NCBI RefSeq assembly: GCF_020889685.1
Contig: NZ_JACMYO010000015.1
Coordinates: forward strand, 1 to 64,000
Direction of reading: 5' to 3'
DNA from: Bradyrhizobium oropedii
GTDB taxonomy: Bacteria > Pseudomonadota > Alphaproteobacteria > Rhizobiales > Xanthobacteraceae
Length of the DNA: 64,000 nt
A program made the translations under genes and the position numbers. This document shows, in pieces, positions 9,219 to 18,689 of the stretch. Under the pieces are notes generated by a model. It saw only the letters and a list, made by a program, of their open reading frames with translations. It did no database searches and was not told where the DNA came from. The number at the start of each line of letters is the position of its first letter. Position 1 is the first letter of the stretch.

Positions 9219-10199
9219 ATGATGTCCATTCGCTCGCTTGCGGGCGCATGCCTGTCGGCATTTGCCGCGCTGAGCGCATTCGCCGCGCCGGCGTCTGCGC
9301 AAAACTATCCGACGCGCACCATCACCATGATCGTGCCGTTCGCAGCCGGCGGTCCGACCGACGTCATCTCGCGCATCGTCACCGCCCACATGGCGCAAAC
9401 GCTTGGACAAAGCATCGTCATCGAGAACGTGGTCGGCGCCGGCGGCACCACCGCGACGACGCGCGCCGCACGCGCCGCCAATGACGGCTACACGCTGATT
9501 ACCGGACACATGGGCACGCACGCGGCGTCCGTGCCGCTCTACCCGAAGCTTGCGTATCATCCGGAAAAGGATTTCGAGCCGGTTGCGCTGCTCGCGGGTA
9601 CGCCGATCCTGATCCTTGCCCGCAAGGATTTCCCGCCGAAGGATCTGAAGGAATTCGTCGCCTACGTGAAGGCCAATGCCGAGAAGGTCAACGCCGCGCA
9701 TGCCGGCATCGGCTCAGTCTCGCACGCGTCCTGCGAGCTGTTGAACTCGATCCTCGACGTCAAGCCGGTCGGCGTGCCGTTCAACGGTACCGGCCCGGCG
9801 ATGAACGCGCTGGTCGCCGGCCAGGTCGATTACATGTGCGACCAGATCGTCAACGCGGTGCCGCAGATCAACGCCGGCACCATCAAGGCCTATGCGGTCG
9901 CGACCCCCGAGCGCAATCCGTCGCTCCCCAATGTCCCGACCACGACGGAGGCCGGCCTGCCGGCGTTCCAGGCTCAGGCCTGGAATGCGGTGTTCGCGCC
10001 GAAGGGAACTTCGCCCGCCATCATCGCGACGCTGAATGCTGCGGCGATCAAGGCGCTCGACGACGAGAACGTCCGCAAGCGCCTGCTCGAGCTCGGCAGC
10101 GTAATCCCGGCGCCCGCCAACCGCACGCCGGAGGCGCTCGCGACCCTCGTCAAGAACGAGATCGCGAAATGGACGCCGGTGCTGAAGCCGGCGAGTTAA
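9219..10199 (+). CDS. TctC/Bug-family periplasmic solute-binding protein
   Basis: 326 residues. A signal peptide (MMSIRSLAGACLSAFAALSA, then cleavage near ASAQN) is followed by YPTRTITMIVPFAAGGPTDV, the Bug-family ligand-loop signature, and GQSIVIENVVGAGG, the second conserved loop. It delivers a carboxylate-type ligand to the TctAB channel. The start is ATG 9219 with GGGAGG seven bases upstream (a second ATG follows immediately); a longer in-frame reading would run through the terminator and is rejected. A GC-rich hairpin (10225-10250) follows the gene. Confidence 0.93.
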   Translation: MMSIRSLAGACLSAFAALSAFAAPASAQNYPTRTITMIVPFAAGGPTDVISRIVTAHMAQTLGQSIVIENVVGAGGTTATTRAARAANDGYTLITGHMGTHAASVPLYPKLAYHPEKDFEPVALLAGTPILILARKDFPPKDLKEFVAYVKANAEKVNAAHAGIGSVSHASCELLNSILDVKPVGVPFNGTGPAMNALVAGQVDYMCDQIVNAVPQINAGTIKAYAVATPERNPSLPNVPTTTEAGLPAFQAQAWNAVFAPKGTSPAIIATLNAAAIKALDDENVRKRLLELGSVIPAPANRTPEALATLVKNEIAKWTPVLKPAS

Positions 10200-10224
10200 G
10201 CCAGCGTGATCAAGTGGATAGGCG

Positions 10225-10250
10225 AGGGGCGGGACGCGAGTTCCGCCCCT
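10225..10250 (+). terminator. GC-rich hairpin after TctC gene
   Basis: AGGGGCGG (10225-10232) pairs with CCGCCCCT (10243-10250) around a ten-base loop, 25 bp after the TctC stop. There is only a short T-stretch afterwards, so termination may be weak or Rho-assisted. Confidence 0.55.
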
Positions 10251-10385
10251 TGCCGTTTGGCGCAGGAGTGTTCATTTTTCAGGGTATAATCGGTGCGTTC
10301 AGCCGAATCGGCGTGTCGACTAGCGGTCTTGGCCGCTACATTCGCCGCTCCCTCGGAAGCCCGAAACAGACGCCAAGAATCAGTC

Positions 10386-11180
10386 ATGAACCAGTATCAC
10401 GACCTGCTCGAACGCATCCTCGCCGACGGCGCGGAGAAGCACGATCGCACCGGCACCGGCACGCTGTCGATCTTCGGCCATCAGATGCGCTTCAACCTCT
10501 CGGCCGGCTTCCCAATGCTGACCACCAAGCGGCTGCCGCTGAAGGCGATCGTCCACGAGCTGCTCTGGTTCCTGGCCGGGGACACCAACATCAAATATCT
10601 CAACGACAACGGCGTCACGATCTGGGACGAGTGGGCCGACGCCAACGGCGATCTCGGTCCGGTCTACGGCTCGCAATGGCGCTCCTGGCCGGCGCCCGAT
10701 GGCCGCAGCATCGACCAGATCACGAACGTGATCGAGATGATCAAGCGCAACCCGGACTCGCGGCGGCTGATCGTCAGCGCCTGGAATCCGGCCGAAGTCG
10801 ACAAGATGGCGCTGCCGCCGTGCCACTGCCTGTTCCAATTCTATGTCGCGAACGGCAAATTGTCCTGTCAGCTCTATCAGCGCTCAGGTGACGTCTTCCT
10901 CGGTGTGCCCTTCAATATCGCCTCCTACGCGCTCTTGACCATGATGGTGGCGCAGGTGACCGGGCTGAAGCCCGGCGATTTCGTGCACTCGCTCGGCGAC
11001 GCGCATCTCTACTCGAACCATCTCGAGCAGGCGCGCCTGCAGTTGACGCGCCCGACGCGGCCGCTGCCGACGATGGCGATCAACCCTGATGTGAAGGACA
11101 TCTTCGCGTTCCGTTACGAAGACTTCAAACTCGAAGGTTACGACCCGCATCCGCACATCAAGGCCGAAGTCGCAGTCTGA
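10386..11180 (+). CDS. thyA: Thymidylate synthase
   Basis: 264 residues, the same length as the E. coli enzyme. It makes dTMP from dUMP using methylene-tetrahydrofolate. The N-terminus [20 protein letters not shown] and the segments [28 protein letters not shown] (catalytic Cys) and [17 protein letters not shown] (dUMP site) are all present, and the C-terminus [10 protein letters not shown] is the typical folate-closing tail. The ATG at 10386 is the family start; longer in-frame sequence upstream is non-coding. A TATAAT at 10285-10290 may be its -10 box but lacks a good -35. It overlaps the following GNAT gene by one base. Confidence 0.98.
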   Translation: MNQYHDLLERILADGAEKHDRTGTGTLSIFGHQMRFNLSAGFPMLTTKRLPLKAIVHELLWFLAGDTNIKYLNDNGVTIWDEWADANGDLGPVYGSQWRSWPAPDGRSIDQITNVIEMIKRNPDSRRLIVSAWNPAEVDKMALPPCHCLFQFYVANGKLSCQLYQRSGDVFLGVPFNIASYALLTMMVAQVTGLKPGDFVHSLGDAHLYSNHLEQARLQLTRPTRPLPTMAINPDVKDIFAFRYEDFKLEGYDPHPHIKAEVAV

Positions 11181-11665
11181 TGTCGCTGACGATCCGCCGC
11201 GCGCGGCCCGATGAGGCCGGACTGGTGTTCTCGCTGGTCCGCGAGCTCGCCGAATACGAAAAGCTCCTGCACGAGGTCCACGCCAGCGAGGCCGATATCG
11301 CCGAGGCGCTGTTCGGCGCCAACCCGCGGCTCTTTTGCGACATCGCGGAATGGAACGGCGAGCCCGCCGGCTTCGCGGTCTGGTTCGTCAACTTCTCGAC
11401 CTTCGCCGGCCGCCACGGCATCTATCTCGAGGATCTCTTCGTGCGCCCGGCGCTGCGCGGCAAGGGCATCGGCAAGGCGCTGCTGGTGCATCTGGCGAAG
11501 CAATGCCTCGCCAATGGCTGGTCGCGGCTGCAATGGGCGGTGCTCGACTGGAACGCGCCGTCGATTGCATTCTACAAATCGCTCGGCGCCGAGATGATGG
11601 ACGAATGGACGATCTGCCGCGTCTCCGGCGAGGCGCTGTCGGCGCTTGCGGACGGGGCTCGCTGA
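11180..11665 (+). CDS. GNAT family N-acetyltransferase
   Basis: 161 residues. The acetyl-CoA binding motif A is clear in YLEDLFVRPALRGKGIGKAL (R-x-x-G-x-G), followed by SRLQWAVLDWNAPSIAFY, typical of GNATs related to diamine acetyltransferases. Start and stop overlap with both neighbours as TGATG, so thyA, this gene and folA form one translationally coupled unit. The substrate is unknown; the position between two folate/dTMP genes is conserved context but not proof of a pathway role. Confidence 0.9.
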   Translation: MSLTIRRARPDEAGLVFSLVRELAEYEKLLHEVHASEADIAEALFGANPRLFCDIAEWNGEPAGFAVWFVNFSTFAGRHGIYLEDLFVRPALRGKGIGKALLVHLAKQCLANGWSRLQWAVLDWNAPSIAFYKSLGAEMMDEWTICRVSGEALSALADGAR

Positions 11666-12177
11666 TGGAGATCGTACTCGTCGTCGCGGTCGCCGAGAAC
11701 GGTGTGATCGGAAATGCCAACGCAATTCCATGGCGGCTGAAGACCGATCAGCAGCGCTTCAAGGCGCTCACCCTGAACCGGCCCGTCGTGATGGGACGCA
11801 AGACGTTCGAATCCCTGCGCAGGCCGCTGCCGGGTCGCACCAACATCGTGGTGACGCGCGATGCGAACTACCGCGCGCGTGGTGCGATCGTCACGACGTC
11901 GTTCGAAAACGCCCGCGCAATTGCGCTTGGTGACGCGCTGCGGCGTTTCGCCACTGAAATTGCCGTCATCGGTGGCGCGGAAATCTATGCGCAATGGATG
12001 GGCACGGCCGATCGCCTGGAGATCACCGAGGTTCACGCCCGGCCGGACGGCGATACACGGTTCGACAAAATCGACGCCAAGGAGTGGGACGAGGTCGCGC
12101 GCGTGCGGAATCCGGCTGGTCCGGACGACAACGCCGACTTCTCCTATGTGACATATCGTCGGCGCGGCCGGGGTTAA
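11665..12177 (+). CDS. folA: Dihydrofolate reductase
   Basis: 170 residues. MEIVLVVAVAENGVIGNANA and IPWRLKTDQQRFKALTLNRP form the substrate and Met20 loop region, VVMGRKTFESL the NADPH-binding turn, and AVIGGAEIYAQWM the conserved GG segment. It regenerates tetrahydrofolate after thymidylate synthase. The start is the ATG at 11665, overlapping the GNAT stop (TGATG). Longer in-frame sequence upstream is the shifted frame of the GNAT gene. Confidence 0.97.
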   Translation: MEIVLVVAVAENGVIGNANAIPWRLKTDQQRFKALTLNRPVVMGRKTFESLRRPLPGRTNIVVTRDANYRARGAIVTTSFENARAIALGDALRRFATEIAVIGGAEIYAQWMGTADRLEITEVHARPDGDTRFDKIDAKEWDEVARVRNPAGPDDNADFSYVTYRRRGRG

Positions 12178-12237
12178 CCAATGTTTGCATTGACAATTTT
12201 GCCCCGGCGCATAGCTCGTCCGGCCAGGAAGCTTGCG

Positions 12238-12266
12238 TTGTAAGGGCCCTGACGGTCCCCTATAAC
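12238..12266 (+). promoter_or_regulatory. Candidate housekeeping promoter for hflK
   Basis: TTGTAA (12238-12243), 17-bp spacer, TATAAC (12261-12266), i.e. 4/6 and 5/6 matches to the housekeeping sigma consensus. It lies about 55 bp before the hflK ATG in the gap after folA. A TTGACA at 12190 has no good partner -10. Confidence 0.5.
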
Positions 12267-12321
12267 CGGGCCGGACATTCGAGGCCGGGCGTCCCGTCCG
12301 GACTTGCCGAGGAGATGTTTG

Positions 12322-13464
12322 ATGCCGTGGAAAAATCAGGGCGGGGGGCCATGGGGCTCGGGTCCGAAAGGGCCGTGGGGCACAGGTCCGCAGTCGGCCG
12401 GGCCAAGGCCGCCGGATCTTGAGGATCTGCTGCGGCGCGGCCAGGACCGGCTGCAGCAGTGGCTGCCCGGCGGCCATTTCAGCAGCATGGGCATCGTGCT
12501 GGTGCTGGTCGCAGCGCTCGCGATCTGGTTTGCGACCGGAATCTTCCGTGTCCAGTCCGAAGAGCTCGGCGTCGTGCTGCGCTTCGGCAAATATGACCGC
12601 GATGCCCAGCCGGGCCTGCGCTATCACCTGCCGTATCCGATCGAAACGGTGCTGCTGCCGAAGGCGCTGCGCGTCAACACGATCTCGATCGGCATGACCC
12701 TGATCGACGATCCCGCACGGCGCGGCCGCACCATGCGCGACGTGCCGGAAGAGAGCCTGATGCTGACCGGCGACGAGAACATCGTCGACGTCGACTTCAC
12801 CGTGTTGTGGCGCATCAAGCCCGGCGGGGCCGGCGCCTACCTGTTCAACATCCAGAATCCCGAAGGCACCGTGAAGGCGGTCGCCGAAAGCGCGATGCGT
12901 GAGGTGATCGGCCGCTCGCAGATCCAGCCGATCCTGACCGGGGCGCGCAACGTCACCGAGCAGAACGTCCAGGAGCTGATGCAGAAGACGCTCGACAACT
13001 ACAGCGCGGGCATCCAGATCACCCAGGTGCAGATGCAGAAGGTCGATCCGCCGGCGCAGGTGATCGACGCATTCCGCGACGTGCAGGCGGCGCGCTCCGA
13101 CCTCGAGCGCAAGCAGAACGAGGCGCAGACCTACGCCAACCGGATCGTGCCGGAAGCGCGTGGTCGGTCCGCGCAGATCCTGCAGGCCGCCGAGGGCTAC
13201 AAGGAGCAGGCGGTCGCCGAGGCCAAGGGCCAGAGCGCACGCTTCCTGAAAGTCTATGATGAATACAAGAAGGCACCCGAAGTGACGCGCGAGCGCATCT
13301 ATCTCGAGACCATGGAACGCGTGCTCGGTAGCTCCGAGAAGCTGGTCTATGACGGCGGCCAGGGCCAGAACGTCGTGCCCTATCTTCCGCTCGGCGAACT
13401 GACGCCGCGGCGTCCGGCAGCAGCGCCGGCCACGACCGGCCAGCAGCAGGGAGCCACCCGATGA
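12322..13464 (+). CDS. hflK: HflK, FtsH-protease modulator subunit
   Basis: 380 residues. A Gly/Pro-rich cytoplasmic N-terminus (MPWKNQGGGPWGSGPKGPWG) is followed by a membrane helix (near GIVLVLVAALAIWFATGIF) and an SPFH/band-7 domain (EELGVVLRFGKYDRDAQPGL and onward). A long helix and a Pro/Ala tail finish it. HflK and HflC form a large periplasmic-side cage that surrounds FtsH. The ATG at 12322 has GAGGAG eight bases upstream. Its stop overlaps the hflC start by 4 nt. Confidence 0.95.
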   Translation: MPWKNQGGGPWGSGPKGPWGTGPQSAGPRPPDLEDLLRRGQDRLQQWLPGGHFSSMGIVLVLVAALAIWFATGIFRVQSEELGVVLRFGKYDRDAQPGLRYHLPYPIETVLLPKALRVNTISIGMTLIDDPARRGRTMRDVPEESLMLTGDENIVDVDFTVLWRIKPGGAGAYLFNIQNPEGTVKAVAESAMREVIGRSQIQPILTGARNVTEQNVQELMQKTLDNYSAGIQITQVQMQKVDPPAQVIDAFRDVQAARSDLERKQNEAQTYANRIVPEARGRSAQILQAAEGYKEQAVAEAKGQSARFLKVYDEYKKAPEVTRERIYLETMERVLGSSEKLVYDGGQGQNVVPYLPLGELTPRRPAAAPATTGQQQGATR

Positions 13465-14360
13465 GGTCCCCTGTCACCGGCATTGTGTCCCTGGTTCTCC
13501 TCTTCATCGTTCTCGCCGTCGGCTACAGCTCGGTGTTCACCGTGCAGCAGACCGAGCAGACGATCGTCTTGCGGTTCGGCGAGCCGGTCGATGTCGTCAC
13601 CGATCCCGGCCTGCACTTCAAGGCGCCGTGGAATTCGGTGATCAACGTCGACAAGCGCATCCTCGATCTCGAAAACCCGTCGCAGGAGGTGATCGCCTCC
13701 GACCAGAAGCGGCTGGTGGTCGACGCCTTCGCGCGCTATCGCATCAAGAATGCGCTGCGCTACTACACCAGCGTCGGCTCTATCCAGGCCGCCAACCTGC
13801 AGCTGACCACGCTGCTCAACGCGGCGCTGCGCCGCGTGCTCGGCGAGGTCACCTTCATCACGGTGGTGCGTGACGAGCGCGAGAAGCTGATGGCACGGAT
13901 TCGCGAGCAGCTCGACAAGGAGGCCGACGGCTACGGCATCGAAGTCGTCGACGTCCGGATCCGCCGCGCCGACCTGCCGGAGCAGAACAGCCAGGCGGTG
14001 TACGACCGGATGAAGTCCGAGCGTCAGCGCGAAGCGGCCGAGTTCCGTGCCCAGGGCGACCAGAAGGCGCAGGAGATCCGCTCCAAGGCCGACCGCGAAG
14101 CAACGGTGATTGTCGCCGAGGCGAACTCGACCGCGGAGCAAACCCGCGGTGCTGGTGATGCCGAGCGCAACCGCCTGTTCGCCGAGGCCTATGGCAAGGA
14201 CAAGGACTTCTTCGCGTTCTATCGCTCGATGACGGCCTATGAGAATAGTCTGCGCTCCGGCGACACACGTTTCCTGTTGCGGCCGGACTCGGAATTCTTC
14301 AGATACTTCGGCAATGCGAACGGCAAGGCGCCTGAGGCGGCCGCCGCGCCGAAACAGTAA
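13461..14360 (+). CDS. hflC: HflC, FtsH-protease modulator subunit
   Basis: 299 residues: an N-terminal membrane anchor (SLVLLFIVLAVGYSSVFTV), the SPFH domain (QQTEQTIVLRFGEPVDVVTD), and a long helical stretch rich in charged residues. LRSGDTRFLLRPDSEFFRYF is the conserved HflC C-terminal signature. It is translationally coupled to hflK through ATGA. It partners with HflK to control FtsH access to membrane substrates. Confidence 0.95.
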   Translation: MRSPVTGIVSLVLLFIVLAVGYSSVFTVQQTEQTIVLRFGEPVDVVTDPGLHFKAPWNSVINVDKRILDLENPSQEVIASDQKRLVVDAFARYRIKNALRYYTSVGSIQAANLQLTTLLNAALRRVLGEVTFITVVRDEREKLMARIREQLDKEADGYGIEVVDVRIRRADLPEQNSQAVYDRMKSERQREAAEFRAQGDQKAQEIRSKADREATVIVAEANSTAEQTRGAGDAERNRLFAEAYGKDKDFFAFYRSMTAYENSLRSGDTRFLLRPDSEFFRYFGNANGKAPEAAAAPKQ

Positions 14361-14398
14361 CGTCAAGACCTGAACATCACGACTTGAACATCACGACC

Positions 14399-14429
14399 TG
14401 GCGGCGATGCGGATCACGCGTCGCCGCCA
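14399..14429 (+). terminator. Hairpin after hflC
   Basis: TGGCGGCGA (14399-14407) pairs with TCGCCGCCA (14421-14429) around a 13-base loop, between hflC and the DUF2065 gene. There is no T-run. A short direct duplication (TGAACATCACGAC) lies just before it. Confidence 0.5.
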
Positions 14430-14468
14430 CTCAACAACAATAAGCATCGAGCGGGAGGCTGCCATCCG

Positions 14469-14669
14469 ATGAAGTCCATAGCGTTCGGCGACTTCCTCAT
14501 CGGGTTGGGAATCCTGTTCGTGCTCGAAGGTATCCTGTTTGCGGCAAGCCCCGCCTGGATGCGCCGGGCGATGAAGAGCGCGCTGGCCACGCCCGATAAC
14601 ATCCTGCGCATTGTCGGCATCGGTTCGGCGGTTGCGGGACTGATCCTGATCTGGCTGGTGCGGCGCTGA
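14469..14669 (+). CDS. DUF2065 small membrane protein
   Basis: 66 residues with two hydrophobic helices (residues ~6-24 and ~45-63) separated by the polar loop AWMRRAMKSALATPDNILRI. The pattern FLIGLGILFVLEGILFAASP, then GIGSAVAGLILIWLV, is that of DUF2065 (YjeT-like) proteins, which often sit beside hflKC. A GGGAGG motif lies 12 bases before the ATG. The function is unknown. Confidence 0.85.
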   Translation: MKSIAFGDFLIGLGILFVLEGILFAASPAWMRRAMKSALATPDNILRIVGIGSAVAGLILIWLVRR

Positions 14670-14855
14670 TCATTGCCTGTTCCACCGCGCAGATCGCGCC
14701 AGAATGAACATAATCGTGAGCCTCTCGCAGCCGGTTTTTCGCCGAAATGCCGGGGTGAGATGCTTGCGCCATATGCCCGTTCGGGCGCACTCTGTGATCA
14801 CGGGCGCATACTGCGACCAGCTAATTTGAACCCGTTTGCCTGGAGAAACTCCGAC

Positions 14856-16352
14856 ATGATCGCTGCCAGACCAGCCCTGAGCCGTCGCCTCCGCATGATG
14901 GGAGCTGCGATCTCGATCGGTGCTGCGAGCATGCTGAGCTCCGTGCCGGCGTTCGCACGCGGCCCCGAGGGTATCGCCGACATCGCCGAGAAGGTGATCG
15001 ACGCCGTCGTCAACATCTCGACGTCGCAGACGATCGAGGCCAAGGACCGGACGATGCCGCAATTGCCGCCCGGCTCGCCGTTTGAGGAGTTCTTCGACGA
15101 CTTCTTCAAGAACCGCCGCGGGCCGCCCGGCAAGGGCGGCGACAAGAGTGGCGAGTTCCAGCCGCGCAAGACCAACTCGCTCGGCTCGGGCTTCATCGTC
15201 GATACCGCAGGTATCGTCGTCACCAACAACCACGTCATCGCCGACGCCGACGAGATCAACGTCATCCTCAACGACGGCACCAAGATCAAGGCCGAGCTGG
15301 TCGGCGTCGACAAGAAGACCGACCTCGCGGTCCTCAAGTTCAAGCCGCCGAAGCCGCTCACCGCGGTCAAGTTCGGCGACAGCGACAAGATCCGCCTCGG
15401 CGACTGGGTGGTCGCGATCGGCAACCCGTTCAGCCTCGGCGGCACGGTGACCGCAGGCATCGTCTCGGCCAAGAACCGCGACATCAGCCAGGGCCCGTAT
15501 GACAGCTACATCCAGACCGACGCCGCCATCAACCGCGGCAATTCCGGCGGTCCGCTGTTCAACCTCGATGGCGAGGTGATCGGCGTCAACACGCTGATCA
15601 TCTCCCCGACCGGCGGCTCGATCGGCCTCGGTTTCGCCGTGCCGTCGAAGACGGTGGCCGGCGTCGTCGACCAGCTGCAGAAGTTCGGCGAGCTGCGCCG
15701 CGGCTGGCTCGGCGTTCGCATCCAGCAGGTCACCGACGAGATCGCCGACAGCCTCAACATCAAGCCGGCGCGCGGCGCGCTGGTTGCCGGCGTCGACGAC
15801 AAGGGCCCGGCCAGGCCGGCCGGCATCGAGCCCGGCGACGTCGTCGTCAAGTTCGACGGCAAGGACGTCAAGGACCCGAAGGATCTGTCGCGCGTCGTCG
15901 CCGATACTGCGGTCGGCAAGGAAGTCGACGTCGTCATCATCCGCAAGGGCAATGAGGAGACCCGCAAGGTCACGCTCGGCCGGCTCGAGGACAACGAGAA
16001 GGTCCAGCAGGCCAACGCCAAGCCGAAGGACGACGCCGCCGAGAAGCCGGTGACCCAGAAGGCGCTCGGTCTCGACCTTGCGGCGCTGAGCAAGGATCTG
16101 CGCACCAAGTACAAGATCAAGGACAGCGTGAAGGGTGTCATTGTCACCGGCGTCGACAACGCCTCCGATGCCGCCGAGAAGCGGCTGTCGGCCGGCGACG
16201 TCATCGTCGAGGTGGCGCAAGAGGCGGTGTCCAGCGCCGCCGACATCAAGAAGCGCGTCGATCAGCTGAAGAAGGACGGCAAGAAGTCCGTGCTGCTGCT
16301 GGTCTCCAATGGCGACGGCGAACTCCGCTTCGTCGCGCTCGGCGTGCAGTAG
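14856..16352 (+). CDS. degP: Do-family periplasmic serine endoprotease (HtrA/DegP type)
   Basis: 498 residues. The signal peptide ends near VPAFARG. The trypsin-like triad is visible: His in VVTNNHVIADADE, Asp in KKTDLAVLKF, Ser in NRGNSGGPLFNL. Two PDZ domains follow (first starting around RRGWLGVRIQQVTDEIADSL, second in the last ~100 residues). It degrades or refolds damaged periplasmic proteins. The ATG at 14856 has TGGAGAA nine bases upstream; longer in-frame sequence lacks protein character. The hflK-hflC-DUF2065-degP order groups membrane protein quality control. Confidence 0.95.
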   Translation: MIAARPALSRRLRMMGAAISIGAASMLSSVPAFARGPEGIADIAEKVIDAVVNISTSQTIEAKDRTMPQLPPGSPFEEFFDDFFKNRRGPPGKGGDKSGEFQPRKTNSLGSGFIVDTAGIVVTNNHVIADADEINVILNDGTKIKAELVGVDKKTDLAVLKFKPPKPLTAVKFGDSDKIRLGDWVVAIGNPFSLGGTVTAGIVSAKNRDISQGPYDSYIQTDAAINRGNSGGPLFNLDGEVIGVNTLIISPTGGSIGLGFAVPSKTVAGVVDQLQKFGELRRGWLGVRIQQVTDEIADSLNIKPARGALVAGVDDKGPARPAGIEPGDVVVKFDGKDVKDPKDLSRVVADTAVGKEVDVVIIRKGNEETRKVTLGRLEDNEKVQQANAKPKDDAAEKPVTQKALGLDLAALSKDLRTKYKIKDSVKGVIVTGVDNASDAAEKRLSAGDVIVEVAQEAVSSAADIKKRVDQLKKDGKKSVLLLVSNGDGELRFVALGVQ

Positions 16353-16355
16353 AAT

Positions 16356-16474
16356 GTCGTCCCGGCGAAAGCCGGGACCCATACGCCGTGGCCGTTCTTG
16401 TTGAGGAACTGGGCGACGGCTTTTCTAGGTAATTGGCATCGGTGGTTATGGGTCCCGGCTTTCGCCGGGACGAC
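16356..16474. repeat. 28-bp inverted repeat pair with GAAA-loop hairpins
   Basis: The 28 bases at 16356-16383 are the exact reverse complement of 16447-16474. Each arm is itself a hairpin, CCCGGC-GAAA-GCCGGG in the left arm. The element fills the space between the convergent ends of degP and serB, so it could terminate both. Similar GTCGTCCCGGCGAAAGCCGG sequences are familiar from Bradyrhizobium and Rhodopseudomonas intergenic regions. Confidence 0.85.
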
Positions 16475-16482
16475 GGCAAGGT

Positions 16483-17386
<904 letters not shown>

Positions 17387-17388
<2 letters not shown>

Positions 17389-18316
17389 GCAGGCGCATTC
17401 GGGATTGTTGGACAAGGCAGTGCTTATCGCAGGGCCGACCGCCAGCGGCAAGTCGGCGCTGGCGCTCGCGCTCGCGCAGCGCACCGGCGGGATCGTGATC
17501 AACACCGACTCCATGCAGGTCTATCGCGATCTGCGGATCATCACGGCGCGGCCGACTGCCGGCGAGGAGGCGCTGGTTCCGCATCGGCTGTACGGCCATG
17601 TCGACGCCGCCGTGAATTTCTCGGCCGGCGCCTGGGTGGCGGATGCGGCCAATGTGCTGGGCGAGGCGCGTGCGCAGGGCCGGCTGCCGATCTTCATCGG
17701 TGGCTCCGGCCTGTATTTCAAGGCGCTGACGCGCGGCCTGTCGGCGGTGCCGCCGATCCCCCCCGATGTGCGCGACGGCGTGCGCGCAAGGCTGGAGCAG
17801 CACGGCGTTGAGGCGCTGCATGCCGAGCTCGTGCAGCGCGATCCGGTGTCGGCAGAACGGCTGAAGCCGCGCGACCGCACCCGCATCGCGCGGGCGCTCG
17901 AGGTCGTCGAGGCCACCGGTCGCCCGCTGCCGGACTGGCATCGCGATGGCCTGCCGCCGTTGCTGCCACCGGGCCAATTCCATGCGCTGTTTCTCGCGCC
18001 GGAGCGCGAGCAGCTTTATGCGCGGATCGACGCGCGGTTCGGCGCGATGCTCGATGCCGGCGCGCGCGACGAGGTCGCTGCATTGGCGGCGCGCGGGCTC
18101 GACCCACTGCTGCCGGCGATGAAGGCCCATGGCGTGCCGGCGCTGATCCGGCACCTCAAGGGAGAGATCAGCCGGGAGGAAGCCGCCGAAATCGGCCGGG
18201 CCGACACCCGCCATTATGCCAAGCGCCAGTTTACCTGGTTTCGCCACCAGCTCCCGGAATTCGAATGGGTGGCCCCGGAGGCTGGCAGGGAGTGGCTGGA
18301 GAGCCGGATCCCGTAG
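17387..18316 (+). CDS. miaA: tRNA dimethylallyltransferase
   Basis: 309 residues. The P-loop [20 protein letters not shown] is at residues ~11-30, followed by [20 protein letters not shown] (the DSxQxY motif) and [14 protein letters not shown], all diagnostic of MiaA, which adds a dimethylallyl group to A37 of tRNAs reading UNN codons. The C-terminal segment [15 protein letters not shown] matches the family. The ATG at 17387 has GAGGG a few bases upstream, inside the first codons of divergent serB. Confidence 0.95.
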
Positions 18317-18446
18317 ACCGGATGGAGCGAAGCGCACCGATGCCGCCGCGCGCCCGTCAGCCATGCGTGTTCGCCAGCGCAAAAGCACTCGCCGAACGGG
18401 CGGAACCCCGTTAGAGTACGTAAATCGCGAAAGTGCTTGCCTTGCC

Positions 18447-18474
18447 TTGACATTCAGGCTTTGGCCGCTATGTT
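18447..18474 (+). promoter_or_regulatory. Promoter of the ilvB leader
   Basis: TTGACA (18447-18452) is a perfect -35 box; TATGTT (18469-18474) follows after 16 bp. The predicted start near 18481 puts the leader peptide and terminator hairpin inside the transcript. It is the best promoter match in the window. Confidence 0.7.
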
Positions 18475-18505
18475 CGCGCAACCTTTGGGAAGACTGGGTC
18501 GTCTC

Positions 18506-18571
18506 GTGCGCAACATTATTACCAAACTCCTTATCGCCGTCGTACCCAGGCACACCGCCGGGGATGGCTAG
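18506..18571 (+). CDS. ilvB operon leader peptide (Ile/Leu/Val-rich)
   Basis: A 21-residue reading frame starting at GTG 18506 and ending at TAG 18569-18571. Residues 4-13 read IITKLLIAVV: eight of ten are Ile, Leu or Val, the amino acids made by the downstream enzymes. It lies between a strong promoter and an intrinsic terminator, the classic arrangement for ribosome-mediated attenuation. An ATG at 18470 is in frame but overlaps the -10 box, so the GTG is more likely. It is too short to be seen by ordinary gene finders. Confidence 0.8.
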   Translation: MRNIITKLLIAVVPRHTAGDG

Positions 18572-18621
18572 CGGCCATCCAAATTCGGGCGGTGTGCATG
18601 GGGCCTCTGGGGCCCCTTTTT
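18550..18621 (+). promoter_or_regulatory. ilv attenuator: competing hairpins and terminator
   Basis: GCACACCGCC (18550-18559) pairs perfectly with GGCGGTGTGC (18588-18597), enclosing a second hairpin GGATGGC (18562-18568) / GCCATCC (18574-18580). Immediately after comes the terminator stem GGGGCC (18600-18605) / GGCCCC (18611-18616) and TTTTT (18617-18621). The first arm overlaps the end of the leader peptide, so ribosome position should decide which helices form. I cannot tell by eye which alternative helix is the antiterminator. Confidence 0.78.
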
Positions 18622-18689
18622 ATTGCCCGAAGCAGAACTGACGAGAACTGACAAAAGCCGCGCAAAAACAAGCGCATCCGGAGCGAACC

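Noticed and set aside
10262..10290. Promoter for thyA with TATAAT at 10285
   Set aside because: The -10 box is perfect, but no recognisable -35 lies 15-19 bp upstream, so I did not list it as a feature.
14670..16382. 570-codon open frame antisense to degP
   Set aside because: GC-rich third positions leave long antisense frames open here. The Asp/Leu/Val-rich translation is the mirror of degP codons and lacks motifs; degP on the other strand has a full catalytic triad.
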